Notes: generated by a model not told the origin, from the sequence alone. A DNA stretch of 39,626 nucleotides from CAYTED01 sp964537075 (GCA_964537075.1 CAZIBB010000003.1:1-39626), one strand, 5' to 3'; positions 22,325 through 30,575 are shown, counted from the stretch's first letter. Translations and numbers: made by a program.

Positions 22325-23902
22325 ATGAAAGTCTATAAACCTGTCGTTCTGGTCATCCTCGATGGCTGGGGCCTCTCCAATACCATTCAGGGCAATCCCA
22401 TCCGGGAAGCGACCATTCCGACATTCGAAAAGATGAATCGTTTCTATCCGATGGTCGCACTCCAAGCATCAGGCATCTCCGTCGGCCTCCCTTGGAACAC
22501 CGCCGGCAACAGCGAAGTCGGGCACATGACGATCGGTGCCGGGCGCGTGATTTATCAGAACCTCCCACGCATCGCTCTGTCCATACAGGATGGCACCTTC
22601 TTCAAAAATCCAGCCATCCTCAAGGCCATCGAAAATTGCAAGAAAAATAAGAGCTCCCTTCATCTCATGGGACTCGTCTCTTCGGGCTCCGTCCACTCCC
22701 ATAAAGACCACCTCTTCGCCCTCCTCCGCTTCGCCAAAGACCAGGGAATCAAAAAAGTATTCATTCACTGTTTTACCGATGGGCGTGATTCTGCGCCGAC
22801 ATCCGGCGTCCAACACATACGGGAGGTCCAACGTCTCATCGAAATGGCCGGTGTCGGGAGAATCGCGAGCGTTATCGGAAGAAACTGGGCGATGGATCGA
22901 AACAATAACTGGGATCGCATTGAAAAAGCCTATCGGATGCTAGTTGAAGGGAGGGGCGAATTCATCGACGATGTCACGGGCTATATCGAACAACATTATC
23001 AGAAGGAAATCACCGATGAATACATCGAGCCGGGCATCGTCACCGAGCACAGCGTTCCTCTCGCCACCATCAAGGAAAAGGATTCCGTCATTTTCTATAA
23101 CTTCCGCGAAGACCGCGCGCGCGAATTGACCAAGGCTTTTGTTCTGCCTAGCTTCGACAAATTTGATCGGGCAAAATTCCTCGATATCAATTTCGTCACC
23201 ATGACCGAATACGAACGCGACCTCCCGCTTGATATCGCATTCCCGCCAGAGGATATACAGAACTCCCTCGGCGAGCTCCTGTCAAAAAACAGGAAAAAGC
23301 AACTCCGCATCGCCGAAACCGAGAAATATGCCCACGTCACCTACTTCTTCAACGGAGGGAAAGAGGTGCCATTTCCGAATGAAGACCGCATCCTCATTCC
23401 CTCTCAAATCGTCGCCCACTTCGATGAGGTACCAGAGATGAGCGCACCGAAAATCACCGAGACCGTCATAGAAGCGATTGAAAAAGGCAACTATGATTTC
23501 ATCCTCATAAACTACGCCAATGCCGACATGGTGGCGCACACAGGAAATGAAGAGGCCTCCATCGAGGCCGTGGAAGCGACGGATAAGACTATGTCCATAC
23601 TCATTCCTGCTGTTCTGAAGGCCGGTGGCTGCCTGTTCGTAACCGCCGATCATGGTAATGCCGAAGAACTGAAAAAAGCCGGAACAGGAGAAATAGATAC
23701 TGAACACTCGACGAATCCCGTTCCCCTTTGGTTCATTTCTTCGAACAATCACACGGAAAAATCGGATGAACTGATAGCAGCAGAACAAAGCGAGGTACGA
23801 GGACTGCTCTCGGATGTCGCTCCGACGATTCTCGATCTCATGGGTATTACCGACAAACCGCCAGAAATGAACGGCGCCTCACTGCTTGAGCTCTTGCAAT
23901 AA
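22325..23902 (+). CDS. gpmI: 2,3-bisphosphoglycerate-independent phosphoglycerate mutase
   Basis: GpmI interconverts 3- and 2-phosphoglycerate in glycolysis using two Mn2+ ions. The 525-residue protein begins VVLVILDGWGLS with the metal-binding Asp. The catalytic serine is in NTAGNSEVGHMTIGAGR (about 58-74). Substrate-binding motifs include HCFTDGRDSAPTSG, GRNWAMDRNNNWDR and FYNFREDRARELT. C-terminal metal ligands are in YANADMVAHTGN, TADHGNAEEL and EHSTNPVPL. All are intact. No ribosome binding site is seen. It converges on clpP across a shared terminator. Confidence 0.97.
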   Translation: MKVYKPVVLVILDGWGLSNTIQGNPIREATIPTFEKMNRFYPMVALQASGISVGLPWNTAGNSEVGHMTIGAGRVIYQNLPRIALSIQDGTFFKNPAILKAIENCKKNKSSLHLMGLVSSGSVHSHKDHLFALLRFAKDQGIKKVFIHCFTDGRDSAPTSGVQHIREVQRLIEMAGVGRIASVIGRNWAMDRNNNWDRIEKAYRMLVEGRGEFIDDVTGYIEQHYQKEITDEYIEPGIVTEHSVPLATIKEKDSVIFYNFREDRARELTKAFVLPSFDKFDRAKFLDINFVTMTEYERDLPLDIAFPPEDIQNSLGELLSKNRKKQLRIAETEKYAHVTYFFNGGKEVPFPNEDRILIPSQIVAHFDEVPEMSAPKITETVIEAIEKGNYDFILINYANADMVAHTGNEEASIEAVEATDKTMSILIPAVLKAGGCLFVTADHGNAEELKKAGTGEIDTEHSTNPVPLWFISSNNHTEKSDELIAAEQSEVRGLLSDVAPTILDLMGITDKPPEMNGASLLELLQ

Positions 23903-23948
23903 TCAGGGAGCAATGAACAGGGAACAAGAAACATCATCCAGAAAAAAC

Positions 23949-23980
23949 AAAAATAGTTCGCGCATGCGAACTATTTTTTT
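23949..23980. terminator. Bidirectional terminator of gpmI and clpP
   Basis: AAAATAGTTCGC pairs perfectly with GCGAACTATTTT around a 4-nt loop, with T-runs on both strands. The two genes converge on it. Confidence 0.88.
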
Positions 23981-23990
23981 GCTCCCGAAC

Positions 23991-24026
23991 AACGGTCGTT
24001 CCGCCTTCAAGCGGTGCGTCCGCTGT
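23991..24026 (+). repeat. GCGG-type palindromic element, copy 6 (most complete)
   Basis: The left arm ACGGTCGTTCCGC and the right arm GCGGTGCGTCCGC are followed by TGTTC. With GAACA just before, the outer ends GAACAACGG and CCGCTGTTC are inverted repeats with one mismatch. Confidence 0.8.
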
Positions 24027-24069
24027 TCGGATTGTTTTCTGTTTCCTGCTCTTTGTTCTTTGCTCTCTG

Positions 24070-24651
24070 TTACCTGATAACACGGTCCACGATTCCGTAT
24101 TTCACCGATTCTTCGGCTGACATGAAATAATCACGGTCAGTATCCTTCTCGATTTTCGCCAATTTCTGTCCGGTATGCTTGACGAGAATGGCATTCAGGC
24201 GATCTCGTGTTTTCAGGATATGCCGCGCATGGATGTCGATCTCAGTCGCCTGTCCCGAAGTGCCGCCGAGCACCTGGTGAATCATCACCTCCGCATTCGG
24301 CAGTATAAATCGCTTCCTTTTTTTTCCCGCTGAGAGGAGGAGCGCTCCCGCCGATGCCGCTATGCCGAGACAGATTGTCTGGACATCCGGTTTCACGAAC
24401 TGCATCGTGTCATATATCGCGAGCGCGGCCGTAACCGATCCGCCAGGCGAATTGATATACATCTTGATATCTTCCTTGTCATTCTGCTGTGCGAGAAACA
24501 GAAGCTGCGCAATAACGGTATTCGCCACATCATCATCAATCGGAGAACCCAGAAAGATAATCCGATCCTTAAGCAGGCGCGAATAGATATCATAGGCTCG
24601 CTCGCCCATGCTCGTTTTCTCCACCACCATCGGCACGAGATAATTAGTCAT
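24070..24651 (-). CDS. clpP: ATP-dependent Clp protease proteolytic subunit
   Basis: ClpP forms the tetradecameric peptidase chamber that works with ClpX or other unfoldases. The 193-residue length is normal. The catalytic serine is in LGIAASAGALLLSAG near residue 96, the histidine in EVMIHQVLGG near 121, and the aspartate in the DTDRDYFMSAEES region near 172. The N-terminal MVVEKTSMGERAYDIYSRLLKDRI and the oxyanion INSPGGSVTAAL are intact. It follows tig on the same strand, a widespread gene order. The stop codon overlaps a heptanucleotide tract. Confidence 0.97.
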   Translation of the reverse strand: MTNYLVPMVVEKTSMGERAYDIYSRLLKDRIIFLGSPIDDDVANTVIAQLLFLAQQNDKEDIKMYINSPGGSVTAALAIYDTMQFVKPDVQTICLGIAASAGALLLSAGKKRKRFILPNAEVMIHQVLGGTSGQATEIDIHARHILKTRDRLNAILVKHTGQKLAKIEKDTDRDYFMSAEESVKYGIVDRVIR

Positions 24652-24658
24652 AATAATT

Positions 24659-24731
24659 TGTAACTAGTAACCGGTAACTGAAAAATCCTCTCTTTCATTG
24701 CCTTACTACTAATTACTGATTACAAGTTACT
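24659..24731. repeat. Inverted heptanucleotide tracts, tig/clpP gap
   Basis: TGTAACT, AGTAACC and GGTAACT units (24659-24679) face TACTACT, AATTACT, GATTACA and AGTTACT units (24704-24731). The two arms are roughly inverse complements. Confidence 0.75.
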
Positions 24732-24777
24732 CCTGAGGTTAATACCAACATCAAAAATATCTCAAAACGATGCAATA

Positions 24778-26076
24778 CTAGAGACTCTCCAATAACGCGA
24801 ACACCGCCTCATTGCGCAAGCGCCCCTGGGCGGACCGATACAGCTGTTCCATATCTACCTTCTTCTCGGCATCTTTGGTGGAACGATAGTATTGAAGTGC
24901 GCGATTCATCTCTTCTTCCACTGCCTCACTCGATGCCTCGATACCTTCATCCATCGCGATTTTTTCCAATACCAGACTCGCCGAAAGCCGCTTCTTTGCC
25001 TGTGGCTCCCAGTCTTTCGCCAGCTCTTCTTCGGTCTTCTTGGAATGTTTCAGATATTCCGTGAAATCAAGCCCCATCATCGCCACCTGAGATCGGAATT
25101 CTTGGAGCATACGATGAATCTCATCCGAAAGGAGCACCTCCGGAAATTCAATCATCGTCTTCGCAACCAAAGCATCAATCAGCGCGGATCGATGGGATTC
25201 TTTCGTCTTCGCTTTCTTTTCCTCCAAGAGACCTTTCTGAACACTCTCGCGAAGCGCCAAAAGCGTCGTGAAACTCCCTACTGTCGCGGCGAATGCGTCA
25301 TTGAGTTCCGGTTTTTTCTGTTCTTTCACGGCTTTCACTTCGACGGAAAATGTCGCCATCTGACCGGCCAAGTGCTTGGCATGATATTCTTTCGGAAATT
25401 CCAATTCGAATTTCGTATCTTCCCCGGCCTTCATAGAAGCGAGATGCTCTTCAAACCCGGGAATGAATGTCCCTGACCCAAGCACGATCGGATGATTCTT
25501 CGCAGAACCGCCTTCAATCGGCACTCCATCCACCAAAACATCAAAATCGATTTCCAAAAGATCCCCGTTCGCGGCCGCGCGATCGACCATCACTCCGACC
25601 GAACGCATTTCCGCCAAGCGATCAAGTTCGGCATCCACCTCAGCCTCCGAGACGGCGACTCCATCCTTGGTCGACTTTTCCAACTGCGCGTTCACCTTTT
25701 TCAGATCATCACGCCAGTCCGATAGAGTCACTTCCGGAACGATCGCCGTCACCACCGTATAGGTGAGCGATTCATTTTCTTTGACCGCGCCAAGCTTCAC
25801 ATCGGGATGACCGATGACATCGAGCTTCTTTTCCTTCACCGCGAGCGGATACGAATGCTGTATGGCGTGCTCAGCCGCTTCAGCGAGCACCATGCCGGCA
25901 CCGACTTTCTGTTCGATAATGCGGCGCGGCGCCTTTCCCTTGCGAAAACCTTCCACGCGCACCTCCTTCGACAGATGTCCGACGGCTTCGGAGAGATTCT
26001 TCGACCACTCCTCCCAGGAAAGCGTGATTGTCATTTCCACCATCGACTTCGGCAAGTTTTTTACGACAATATCCAT
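24778..26076 (-). CDS. tig: Trigger factor
   Basis: Trigger factor is the ribosome-bound chaperone and prolyl isomerase that meets nascent chains. The 432-residue protein has all three domains: an N-terminal ribosome-binding domain with the signature VRVEGFRKGKAPRRI near 39, an FKBP-type isomerase domain (about 165-255; GDLLEIDFDVLVDG, LGSGTFIPGFEE, FPKEYHAKHLAG), and a helical C-terminal chaperone region with LLSDEIHRMLQEF. It lies downstream of nusA and ppa and upstream of clpP on the same strand. Confidence 0.95.
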   Translation of the reverse strand: MDIVVKNLPKSMVEMTITLSWEEWSKNLSEAVGHLSKEVRVEGFRKGKAPRRIIEQKVGAGMVLAEAAEHAIQHSYPLAVKEKKLDVIGHPDVKLGAVKENESLTYTVVTAIVPEVTLSDWRDDLKKVNAQLEKSTKDGVAVSEAEVDAELDRLAEMRSVGVMVDRAAANGDLLEIDFDVLVDGVPIEGGSAKNHPIVLGSGTFIPGFEEHLASMKAGEDTKFELEFPKEYHAKHLAGQMATFSVEVKAVKEQKKPELNDAFAATVGSFTTLLALRESVQKGLLEEKKAKTKESHRSALIDALVAKTMIEFPEVLLSDEIHRMLQEFRSQVAMMGLDFTEYLKHSKKTEEELAKDWEPQAKKRLSASLVLEKIAMDEGIEASSEAVEEEMNRALQYYRSTKDAEKKVDMEQLYRSAQGRLRNEAVFALLESL

Positions 26077-26090
26077 AATTCATTTCATTT

Positions 26091-26230
26091 AAAAACACAG
26101 TAACCAAAACACAAAATTTCAGACAAAGCACATCATTCAAATCCCAAAACACAAACTTCGATACGCTCGGTTTTGTGTTTTTGATTTTGGGTTTTGTTTG
26201 GATTTCTGTGCTCTGATATTTGTGCTTTTG
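26091..26230. repeat. Inverted heptanucleotide tracts, ppa/tig gap
   Basis: AACACAG, TAACCAA and AACACAA-like units fill the left arm (26091-26157). GTTTTGT and GATTTTG-like units form the right arm (26168-26230), ending a few bases before the ppa stop codon. The arms could pair over much of their length. Confidence 0.75.
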
Positions 26231-26236
26231 AAAAAT

Positions 26237-26767
26237 TTATTTATTAAATTTCTCCTTGTACATCGCGAGCCCTTTCTTCACCGCTTCATAGGCGGCTTCG
26301 CGACCCTCGATGCCGTTGATTTCCACGCTCTTTCCCTCGATTGTCTTGTATGTTTCGAAAAAGTGTTGAATCTCCTTCAGGGTATGCTTGTTGATATCTT
26401 CCATTTCCTTCACCTCTTCCCAGCGCGGATCGTTCTTCGGAACGGCGATAATCTTGTCATCACCATCGCCACCATCAACCATACGCATCACCGCGACCGG
26501 ACGTGCTTCCACGAGAATCCCCGGGAACAGCGGATAGGTCGTAAGCAACACGACATCAAGCGCATCGCCGTCATCCCAGAGCGACTGTGGCACAAAGCCA
26601 TAGTCGAATGGATAATCCTGAGCCGACTTCATCGCACGATCAAGCTTGATGAGTCCGTTCTCCTTGTCGATCTCGTACTTGTTCTTCGAACCCTTCGGGA
26701 TCTCAACGATCACATTGATGAGTTCGGGTGTCTCCTTACCGGCTGAGATTTCATGCCACAAGTTCAT
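26237..26767 (-). CDS. ppa: Inorganic pyrophosphatase
   Basis: Ppa hydrolyses pyrophosphate and so pulls biosynthetic reactions forward. The 176-residue protein is a family I soluble pyrophosphatase. Metal-binding residues are visible in DYPFDYGFVPQSLWDDGDALDVVLL; the usual DxDPxD signature reads DGDALD, with Ala in place of Pro or Glu. INVIVEIPKGSKNKYEID near the N-terminus and DPRWEEVKEMEDINKH are also family blocks. It lies between nusA and tig on the same strand, with heptanucleotide tracts on both sides. Confidence 0.96.
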   Translation of the reverse strand: MNLWHEISAGKETPELINVIVEIPKGSKNKYEIDKENGLIKLDRAMKSAQDYPFDYGFVPQSLWDDGDALDVVLLTTYPLFPGILVEARPVAVMRMVDGGDGDDKIIAVPKNDPRWEEVKEMEDINKHTLKEIQHFFETYKTIEGKSVEINGIEGREAAYEAVKKGLAMYKEKFNK

Positions 26768-26816
26768 ACTCTAAAAATGTTATGGATTATTATTTTCTTT
26801 ATTTATTCACTATAAA

Positions 26817-26943
26817 ACACAGTAATCAAAACACAAAATCCAAACAAAACACAATTATTCAAAACACAAAATTTCTTTCTTCGTTTCGTGTTTTTTGCTT
26901 TGGGTTTTGTTTGGTCTTTGTGCTCAGTGCTTTGTGTTTTTAA
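26817..26943. repeat. Inverted heptanucleotide tracts, nusA/ppa gap
   Basis: AACACAG, TAATCAA and AACACAA-like units fill 26819-26872. GTTTTGT and CTTTGTG-like units fill 26885-26943, ending four bases before the nusA stop codon. The unit is close to that in the ppa/tig gap. Confidence 0.75.
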
Positions 26944-26946
26944 GTT

Positions 26947-28215
26947 TTACTCTGCCACTTCTTCAGTCTCAGAAACCTCAGCCACTACATCTTCCTTCAC
27001 CTCAGCCGCGGCGACATCGATGCGCCATCCGGTCAATTTCGCGGCAAGACGGACATTTTGTCCACGCTTGCCGATCGCGAGTGAAAGCTGGTCAGCCGGA
27101 ACAAGTACCGTCGCGCGTTTTCCATCCTGATCATCGACGAGTTCAGCCGAAACCACCTTTGCCGGCGACAAAGCAGCCGATATAAAGCGCTTCGGATCCT
27201 CACTCCATTCGATGATATCCACCTTCTCGCCGCCAAGCTCATCAATCACGGCTTGCACGCGCGTTCCCTTCTGCCCGACACATGATCCGATCGGATCGAC
27301 GCCTTCCTGTGTCGTTGTGACGGCGATCTTGGTACGCGATCCGGCCTCTCTCGCGATAGCCTTTACTAAGACGATGCCCGAATAAATCTCGGGGACTTCC
27401 AGTGAAAACAAATGCTTCACCATATCCGGATGTGAACGGGACAACAGGAGTCCCGGACCCTTCGGATCGCTTTCCACACGGACGAGAAGCACCTTCAAAT
27501 GTTGCCCCATACGATAATTCTCCCCCTCGATCTGTTCAGAAGGAAACAATACACCCACGGATTTTCCGAGATCGAGAAAGACATTTCGTCCCTCGATGCG
27601 CTGAATCGTCCCGCTGACCACCTCGCCTTCCCGGCTCTTGTACTCTTCGAACATACTCTCACGCTCCGCTTCACGGACACGCTGGATGATCACCTGCTTG
27701 GCGGTTTGCGCCGCGACGCGACCGAATTCATCATGTGATTCGAGTTCGATTTCCACCGTATCGCCGAGCTTGGCGCCTTTCCTTATTTTCTGCGCATCCT
27801 CGACGAGGATATCGCGCTCCACATTATAACGAGGAAGCCTGTCTTCATCAGCGACTTCTTCCACTTCGACGAGCGGTGTGCGTCGATCATCATGCTTATT
27901 GTGTTTCACTTCATCATCAACTGGTTCTTCCACGATCGTGAAATCACGGGTCGACGGATCCACCACTTCTTTCACGAGAAAATATTTCGTTTCCTTCGTC
28001 ACTTCGTCGAACGATCCGCGGATCACCTGACCGCGCTTGCCATAATCCTTCTTGTACGCGGCAGCGAGAGCCGCCTCCACGATTTCGAGAATCTTCTCGC
28101 GCGCGATTCCTTTCTCATCGGCGATCTGCATCACCGCCGACCCGAAATCACCGAGACGTCCCGAGAGACTTCCTCCCTCTTCTGCTTCCTCTACTACTGC
28201 TTTTTTCTTCGGCAT
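26947..28215 (-). CDS. nusA: Transcription termination/antitermination factor NusA
   Basis: NusA binds RNA polymerase and modulates pausing, termination and antitermination. The 422-residue protein has an N-terminal polymerase-binding domain (about 20-145; KILEIVEAALAAAYKKDYG), an S1 domain (about 150-220; GEVVSGTIQRIEGRNVFLDLG), and two KH domains (PGLLLSRSHPDMVKHLF, then VDPIGSCVGQKGTRVQAVIDELGGEKVDIIEW and LAIGKRGQNVRLAAKLTGWRIDV). The acidic C-terminal repeats of enterobacterial NusA are absent, as in most bacteria. About 20 residues (MPKKKAVVEEAEEGGSLSG) precede the conserved N-terminus. The usual rimP partner is absent. A promoter and a terminator-like hairpin lie just upstream. Confidence 0.96.
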   Translation of the reverse strand: MPKKKAVVEEAEEGGSLSGRLGDFGSAVMQIADEKGIAREKILEIVEAALAAAYKKDYGKRGQVIRGSFDEVTKETKYFLVKEVVDPSTRDFTIVEEPVDDEVKHNKHDDRRTPLVEVEEVADEDRLPRYNVERDILVEDAQKIRKGAKLGDTVEIELESHDEFGRVAAQTAKQVIIQRVREAERESMFEEYKSREGEVVSGTIQRIEGRNVFLDLGKSVGVLFPSEQIEGENYRMGQHLKVLLVRVESDPKGPGLLLSRSHPDMVKHLFSLEVPEIYSGIVLVKAIAREAGSRTKIAVTTTQEGVDPIGSCVGQKGTRVQAVIDELGGEKVDIIEWSEDPKRFISAALSPAKVVSAELVDDQDGKRATVLVPADQLSLAIGKRGQNVRLAAKLTGWRIDVAAAEVKEDVVAEVSETEEVAE

Positions 28216-28218
28216 ACG

Positions 28219-28281
28219 TTATTCATTTACATTATTACGGGGTGTTTTAACAAAAAAGTCCGCGAAATCGCGAACTTCCAT
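28219..28281 (-). CDS. Possible 20-residue leader peptide upstream of nusA
   Basis: An ATG at 28281, preceded by GAGAGGG, opens a 20-codon frame (MEVRDFADFF, then VKTPRNNVNE) whose stop codon ends four bases before the nusA ATG and in the same frame. It overlaps the terminator-like hairpin at 28251-28277. This is only a candidate: it is short and no family is known. Confidence 0.35.
   Translation of the reverse strand: MEVRDFADFFVKTPRNNVNE
28251..28277 (-). terminator. Terminator-like hairpin in the nusA leader
   Basis: AAGTTCGCG pairs with CGCGGACTT on the minus strand (one mismatch), 4-nt loop, followed by TTTTTTG. It lies between the nusA promoter and the start codon, so it may attenuate nusA transcription. 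Confidence 0.65.
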
Positions 28282-28300
28282 ACCCTCTCATTACCAATCG

Positions 28301-28329
28301 AGTATAGCAAAAATGAAGAATTCTGTCAA
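28301..28329 (-). promoter_or_regulatory. Sigma70-type promoter of nusA
   Basis: On the minus strand a consensus TTGACA is followed after 17 bases by TATACT. The start site would be about 80 bases upstream of nusA. Confidence 0.8.
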
Positions 28330-28340
28330 AGACAGGCTTG

Positions 28341-28419
28341 TAATTGGTAATTGGAAATCAGTAACTCGGGAAAAATCCCTCGAAATTTAAAAGTTACCAG
28401 TTACAAATTACTAGTTACT
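28341..28419. repeat. Inverted heptanucleotide tracts upstream of nusA
   Basis: TAATTGG occurs twice in tandem from 28341, and then AAATCAG, TAACTCG. Units AGTTACC, AGTTACA, AATTACT and AGTTACT fill 28392-28419. The tracts lie between the divergent nusA and 28496 promoters. The 398-bp gap 28216-28613 otherwise holds only the two promoters and leaders. Confidence 0.75.
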
Positions 28420-28495
28420 GATAAAATCTAACAGCTCATTATATAAATAATCCCTAAAATAAAGCTTTATCTCTGTATTCCGCACATCAAAATAC

Positions 28496-28524
28496 TTGAC
28501 TTTTCACTAATTTTGTGCTACTAT
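28496..28524 (+). promoter_or_regulatory. Strong sigma70-type promoter of the unknown two-gene operon
   Basis: TTGACT and TACTAT are separated by exactly 17 bases. A leader of about 85 bases follows, with a GCCTG...CAGGC hairpin, then AAGGAG before the ATG at 28614. Confidence 0.8.
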
Positions 28525-28613
28525 AGAGAGTCGTAAACTTTGAAGCCTGTTGCTTCACTACGACAGGCACTTTGACAACTTAATTCTCCCAAGAGGAGAA
28601 GAAGGAGTACATC

Positions 28614-29444
28614 ATGCAAATCTCCATGGCATCCTGGGTTGATGTGTTTCAACTCGGCAAACAGTTACTCTCCCATCTCAATATGGGAGCCGAGAAGAAG
28701 GTATTTACACCCACGACAGCGAAGCCGGCAGAAGATATGCCGGAAAGCGTACTGGCCTCACGATTTACCAAGGTAGACGAAGCAGTCTACTGCGGAAATC
28801 TGAAGAGCCGCTTGTCGGAGGCGAACGAATCTGCCATCGACTTGCTCGAGACGCAGATGAAATCCCATCAGGTGGAACAGTTCCGCCTGATGATCCTCAA
28901 TATGGTAAATCATCCGATCCCAACGGAAAAGATGGTTCCCATCTTGGACAAGGCCGGCAAGGATACGGGAACGAAAAAACCCGTGACCGAAATGATCGAC
29001 CCCGCATTCACCAAAAATGATTCCCGCGTTATACGGCTTCGGTCGTATGCCAAAAGGATTCTCTCGGGGACAGATGTGTCGGCACAAACCGTCCTGGCAA
29101 AAGCCATCGTCACGAAGCTTCTGCAAGAAGGAAGCATCACGGAGAAATCCGTGAGCGATATCGCCAAGGAAAAATTCGATTCCGGCAAGCAGGCCGTATC
29201 GGATGGACTCTATCATGGTGTCGCATTCGCACAGCTCGGACAAGCCCACACAGACATTCACTCCAACTTCGTACTCACTGAGGAGAGGAAGGAGCGGATG
29301 ATTTCGGAAACGCTTGATGCCAAGCTCGTAGCAAAGAAGGCTGAACTCGATCGGCTGGGATTCAAGAGCGTGTTCACAAACAAGTGGACATACGCTTTCA
29401 TCCTCCCGATCGTTATCGGCATCATCTATATCTTGTTTCTCTGA
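28614..29444 (+). CDS. Unknown protein with C-terminal membrane anchor
   Basis: I do not recognise this 276-residue protein. Most of it is predicted soluble and helical, with charged segments such as TKVDEAVYCGNLKSRLSEANE and KAELDRLGFKSVF. A single hydrophobic stretch at about 256-276 (YAFILPIVIGIIYILFL) ends the chain, so it looks tail-anchored with the bulk in the cytoplasm. It has one cysteine and no signal peptide or recognisable catalytic motif. The AAGGAG ribosome binding site is much better than those of neighbouring genes, and the promoter is near consensus, so strong expression is likely. The next gene starts 12 bases after its stop codon. Together they form a closed two-gene operon. 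Confidence 0.8.
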   Translation: MQISMASWVDVFQLGKQLLSHLNMGAEKKVFTPTTAKPAEDMPESVLASRFTKVDEAVYCGNLKSRLSEANESAIDLLETQMKSHQVEQFRLMILNMVNHPIPTEKMVPILDKAGKDTGTKKPVTEMIDPAFTKNDSRVIRLRSYAKRILSGTDVSAQTVLAKAIVTKLLQEGSITEKSVSDIAKEKFDSGKQAVSDGLYHGVAFAQLGQAHTDIHSNFVLTEERKERMISETLDAKLVAKKAELDRLGFKSVFTNKWTYAFILPIVIGIIYILFL

Positions 29445-29456
29445 AAGGAGAACATA

Positions 29457-30575
29457 ATGGCAACAACTGTAAAAAATACTTCGGCAATGGTGGGAATCGC
29501 CACGACCGAATTCTTCATCTGGCGCCGTCGAGTGCTCTGGGCCTATACCGGCGCATTCATCGGGATTGTAGTAATCCTGATGATACTCGTCAAGATGATG
29601 GTAGTGTGGAATCACACCGCCCTCGTCGAGATGGAGCCGGACATCATGTTCCGGAGCTACATTGTCGCTGTGCTTGGTCTGCTGTTCTGGGCCTTCGTAC
29701 GGCACTTCCCAGATGCAATAAATGTGATGGTCAACATAGGAACCATTAAGGGCCTGCCCGACTTCAAGCTCGAGTCGTTCCTAAAAGAAGGAACAATACC
29801 CAACTTCGACCGCAAGCTCGTCAGCGATGCGATTTGGGAAACTCTTCAGAAGTTTTGGAAGGTACTCGATCATCTGATGCTGTTTTTCCTGGTGATGTGT
29901 GTCGTCTTCGGCACCTTCCCCATCGAAAACCCGGCAGGCGTTATCGGATCACTCGTGATTCTCGCCGGCCTCGGCATCTGGGTGATGCTCTTCACGAAGG
30001 AACACAAATGGTATCGGATGGTCACCTTCGCCATCATCATGGTATGCCTCGGTACGATGCTATACGGTACGTACATGCATTTCCGCCCGCAGGACACGAC
30101 GATCGAGAAGGTCGAAACGATCCTCGAGCGAAGCGAGAACGCAAGGCAAGAAAAAATTGCCAAGCTCCTCCTCGAAGGTGCACGGAACGGCACAACGACC
30201 GCGGCAGAAAAACAGCTCATCAAGTCGATGAGCGAAGCAAAGAACAACCGCAAGGTCGGTGGACTCGTCGGGGTCTACAAAGATCTGACGTATGAGAAAA
30301 GTCTCGATAAGGAGATCAGAGACTTCCGTCCAACCAAGCTCTGTGGCATCAGGCCCGGGGTACGGAAATTTGAAATCCCAGGGCAAGAGTTCCCGGCTTT
30401 CGTAAATGGAAGCCGTTACAACATCAAAACCGCCATACGAATCGGTGGTGCTTTCGAAGGTGAAAAATTCACCGTCGAAAGCGACGGCTGCGCCGAAGTG
30501 TCGTTCGGGTTCGATCAAGAATTCATCAACACAGCGCGCCCGATCCCATTCATCTTGCCAGCAAAGGTCCTGTAA
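29457..30575 (+). CDS. Unknown multi-pass membrane protein
   Basis: I do not recognise this 372-residue protein. Five membrane segments are predicted at about 27-50, 66-83, 138-153, 160-180 and 188-208. A charged, probably coiled segment follows (IEKVETILERSENARQEKIAKL, about 214-235). The C-terminal 120 residues form a soluble domain with no family signature (GIRPGVRKFEIPGQEFPAF, then FTVESDGCAEVSFGF). AAGGAG lies just before the ATG. The gene is 12 bases downstream of the tail-anchored protein gene and is closed by a strong terminator, so the two products probably form one membrane complex (inference). No function is proposed. Confidence 0.8.
   Translation: MATTVKNTSAMVGIATTEFFIWRRRVLWAYTGAFIGIVVILMILVKMMVVWNHTALVEMEPDIMFRSYIVAVLGLLFWAFVRHFPDAINVMVNIGTIKGLPDFKLESFLKEGTIPNFDRKLVSDAIWETLQKFWKVLDHLMLFFLVMCVVFGTFPIENPAGVIGSLVILAGLGIWVMLFTKEHKWYRMVTFAIIMVCLGTMLYGTYMHFRPQDTTIEKVETILERSENARQEKIAKLLLEGARNGTTTAAEKQLIKSMSEAKNNRKVGGLVGVYKDLTYEKSLDKEIRDFRPTKLCGIRPGVRKFEIPGQEFPAFVNGSRYNIKTAIRIGGAFEGEKFTVESDGCAEVSFGFDQEFINTARPIPFILPAKVL

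Larger units (their letters stand above)
23904..24076. repeat. Inverted heptanucleotide tracts between gpmI and clpP
   Basis: Five CAGGGAA-like units start two bases after the gpmI stop codon (23904-23938). Six units of the [CT]TGnnnn type (such as CTGTTTC, TTGTTCT) fill 24032-24073 and run over the clpP stop codon. The arms are inverse complements in style. The bidirectional terminator and a GCGG-type palindrome lie between them. Confidence 0.8.

Noticed and set aside
20269..28419. CRISPR-like repeats
   Set aside because: The repeated units are seven bases, degenerate, adjacent without spacers, and no cas genes are present.
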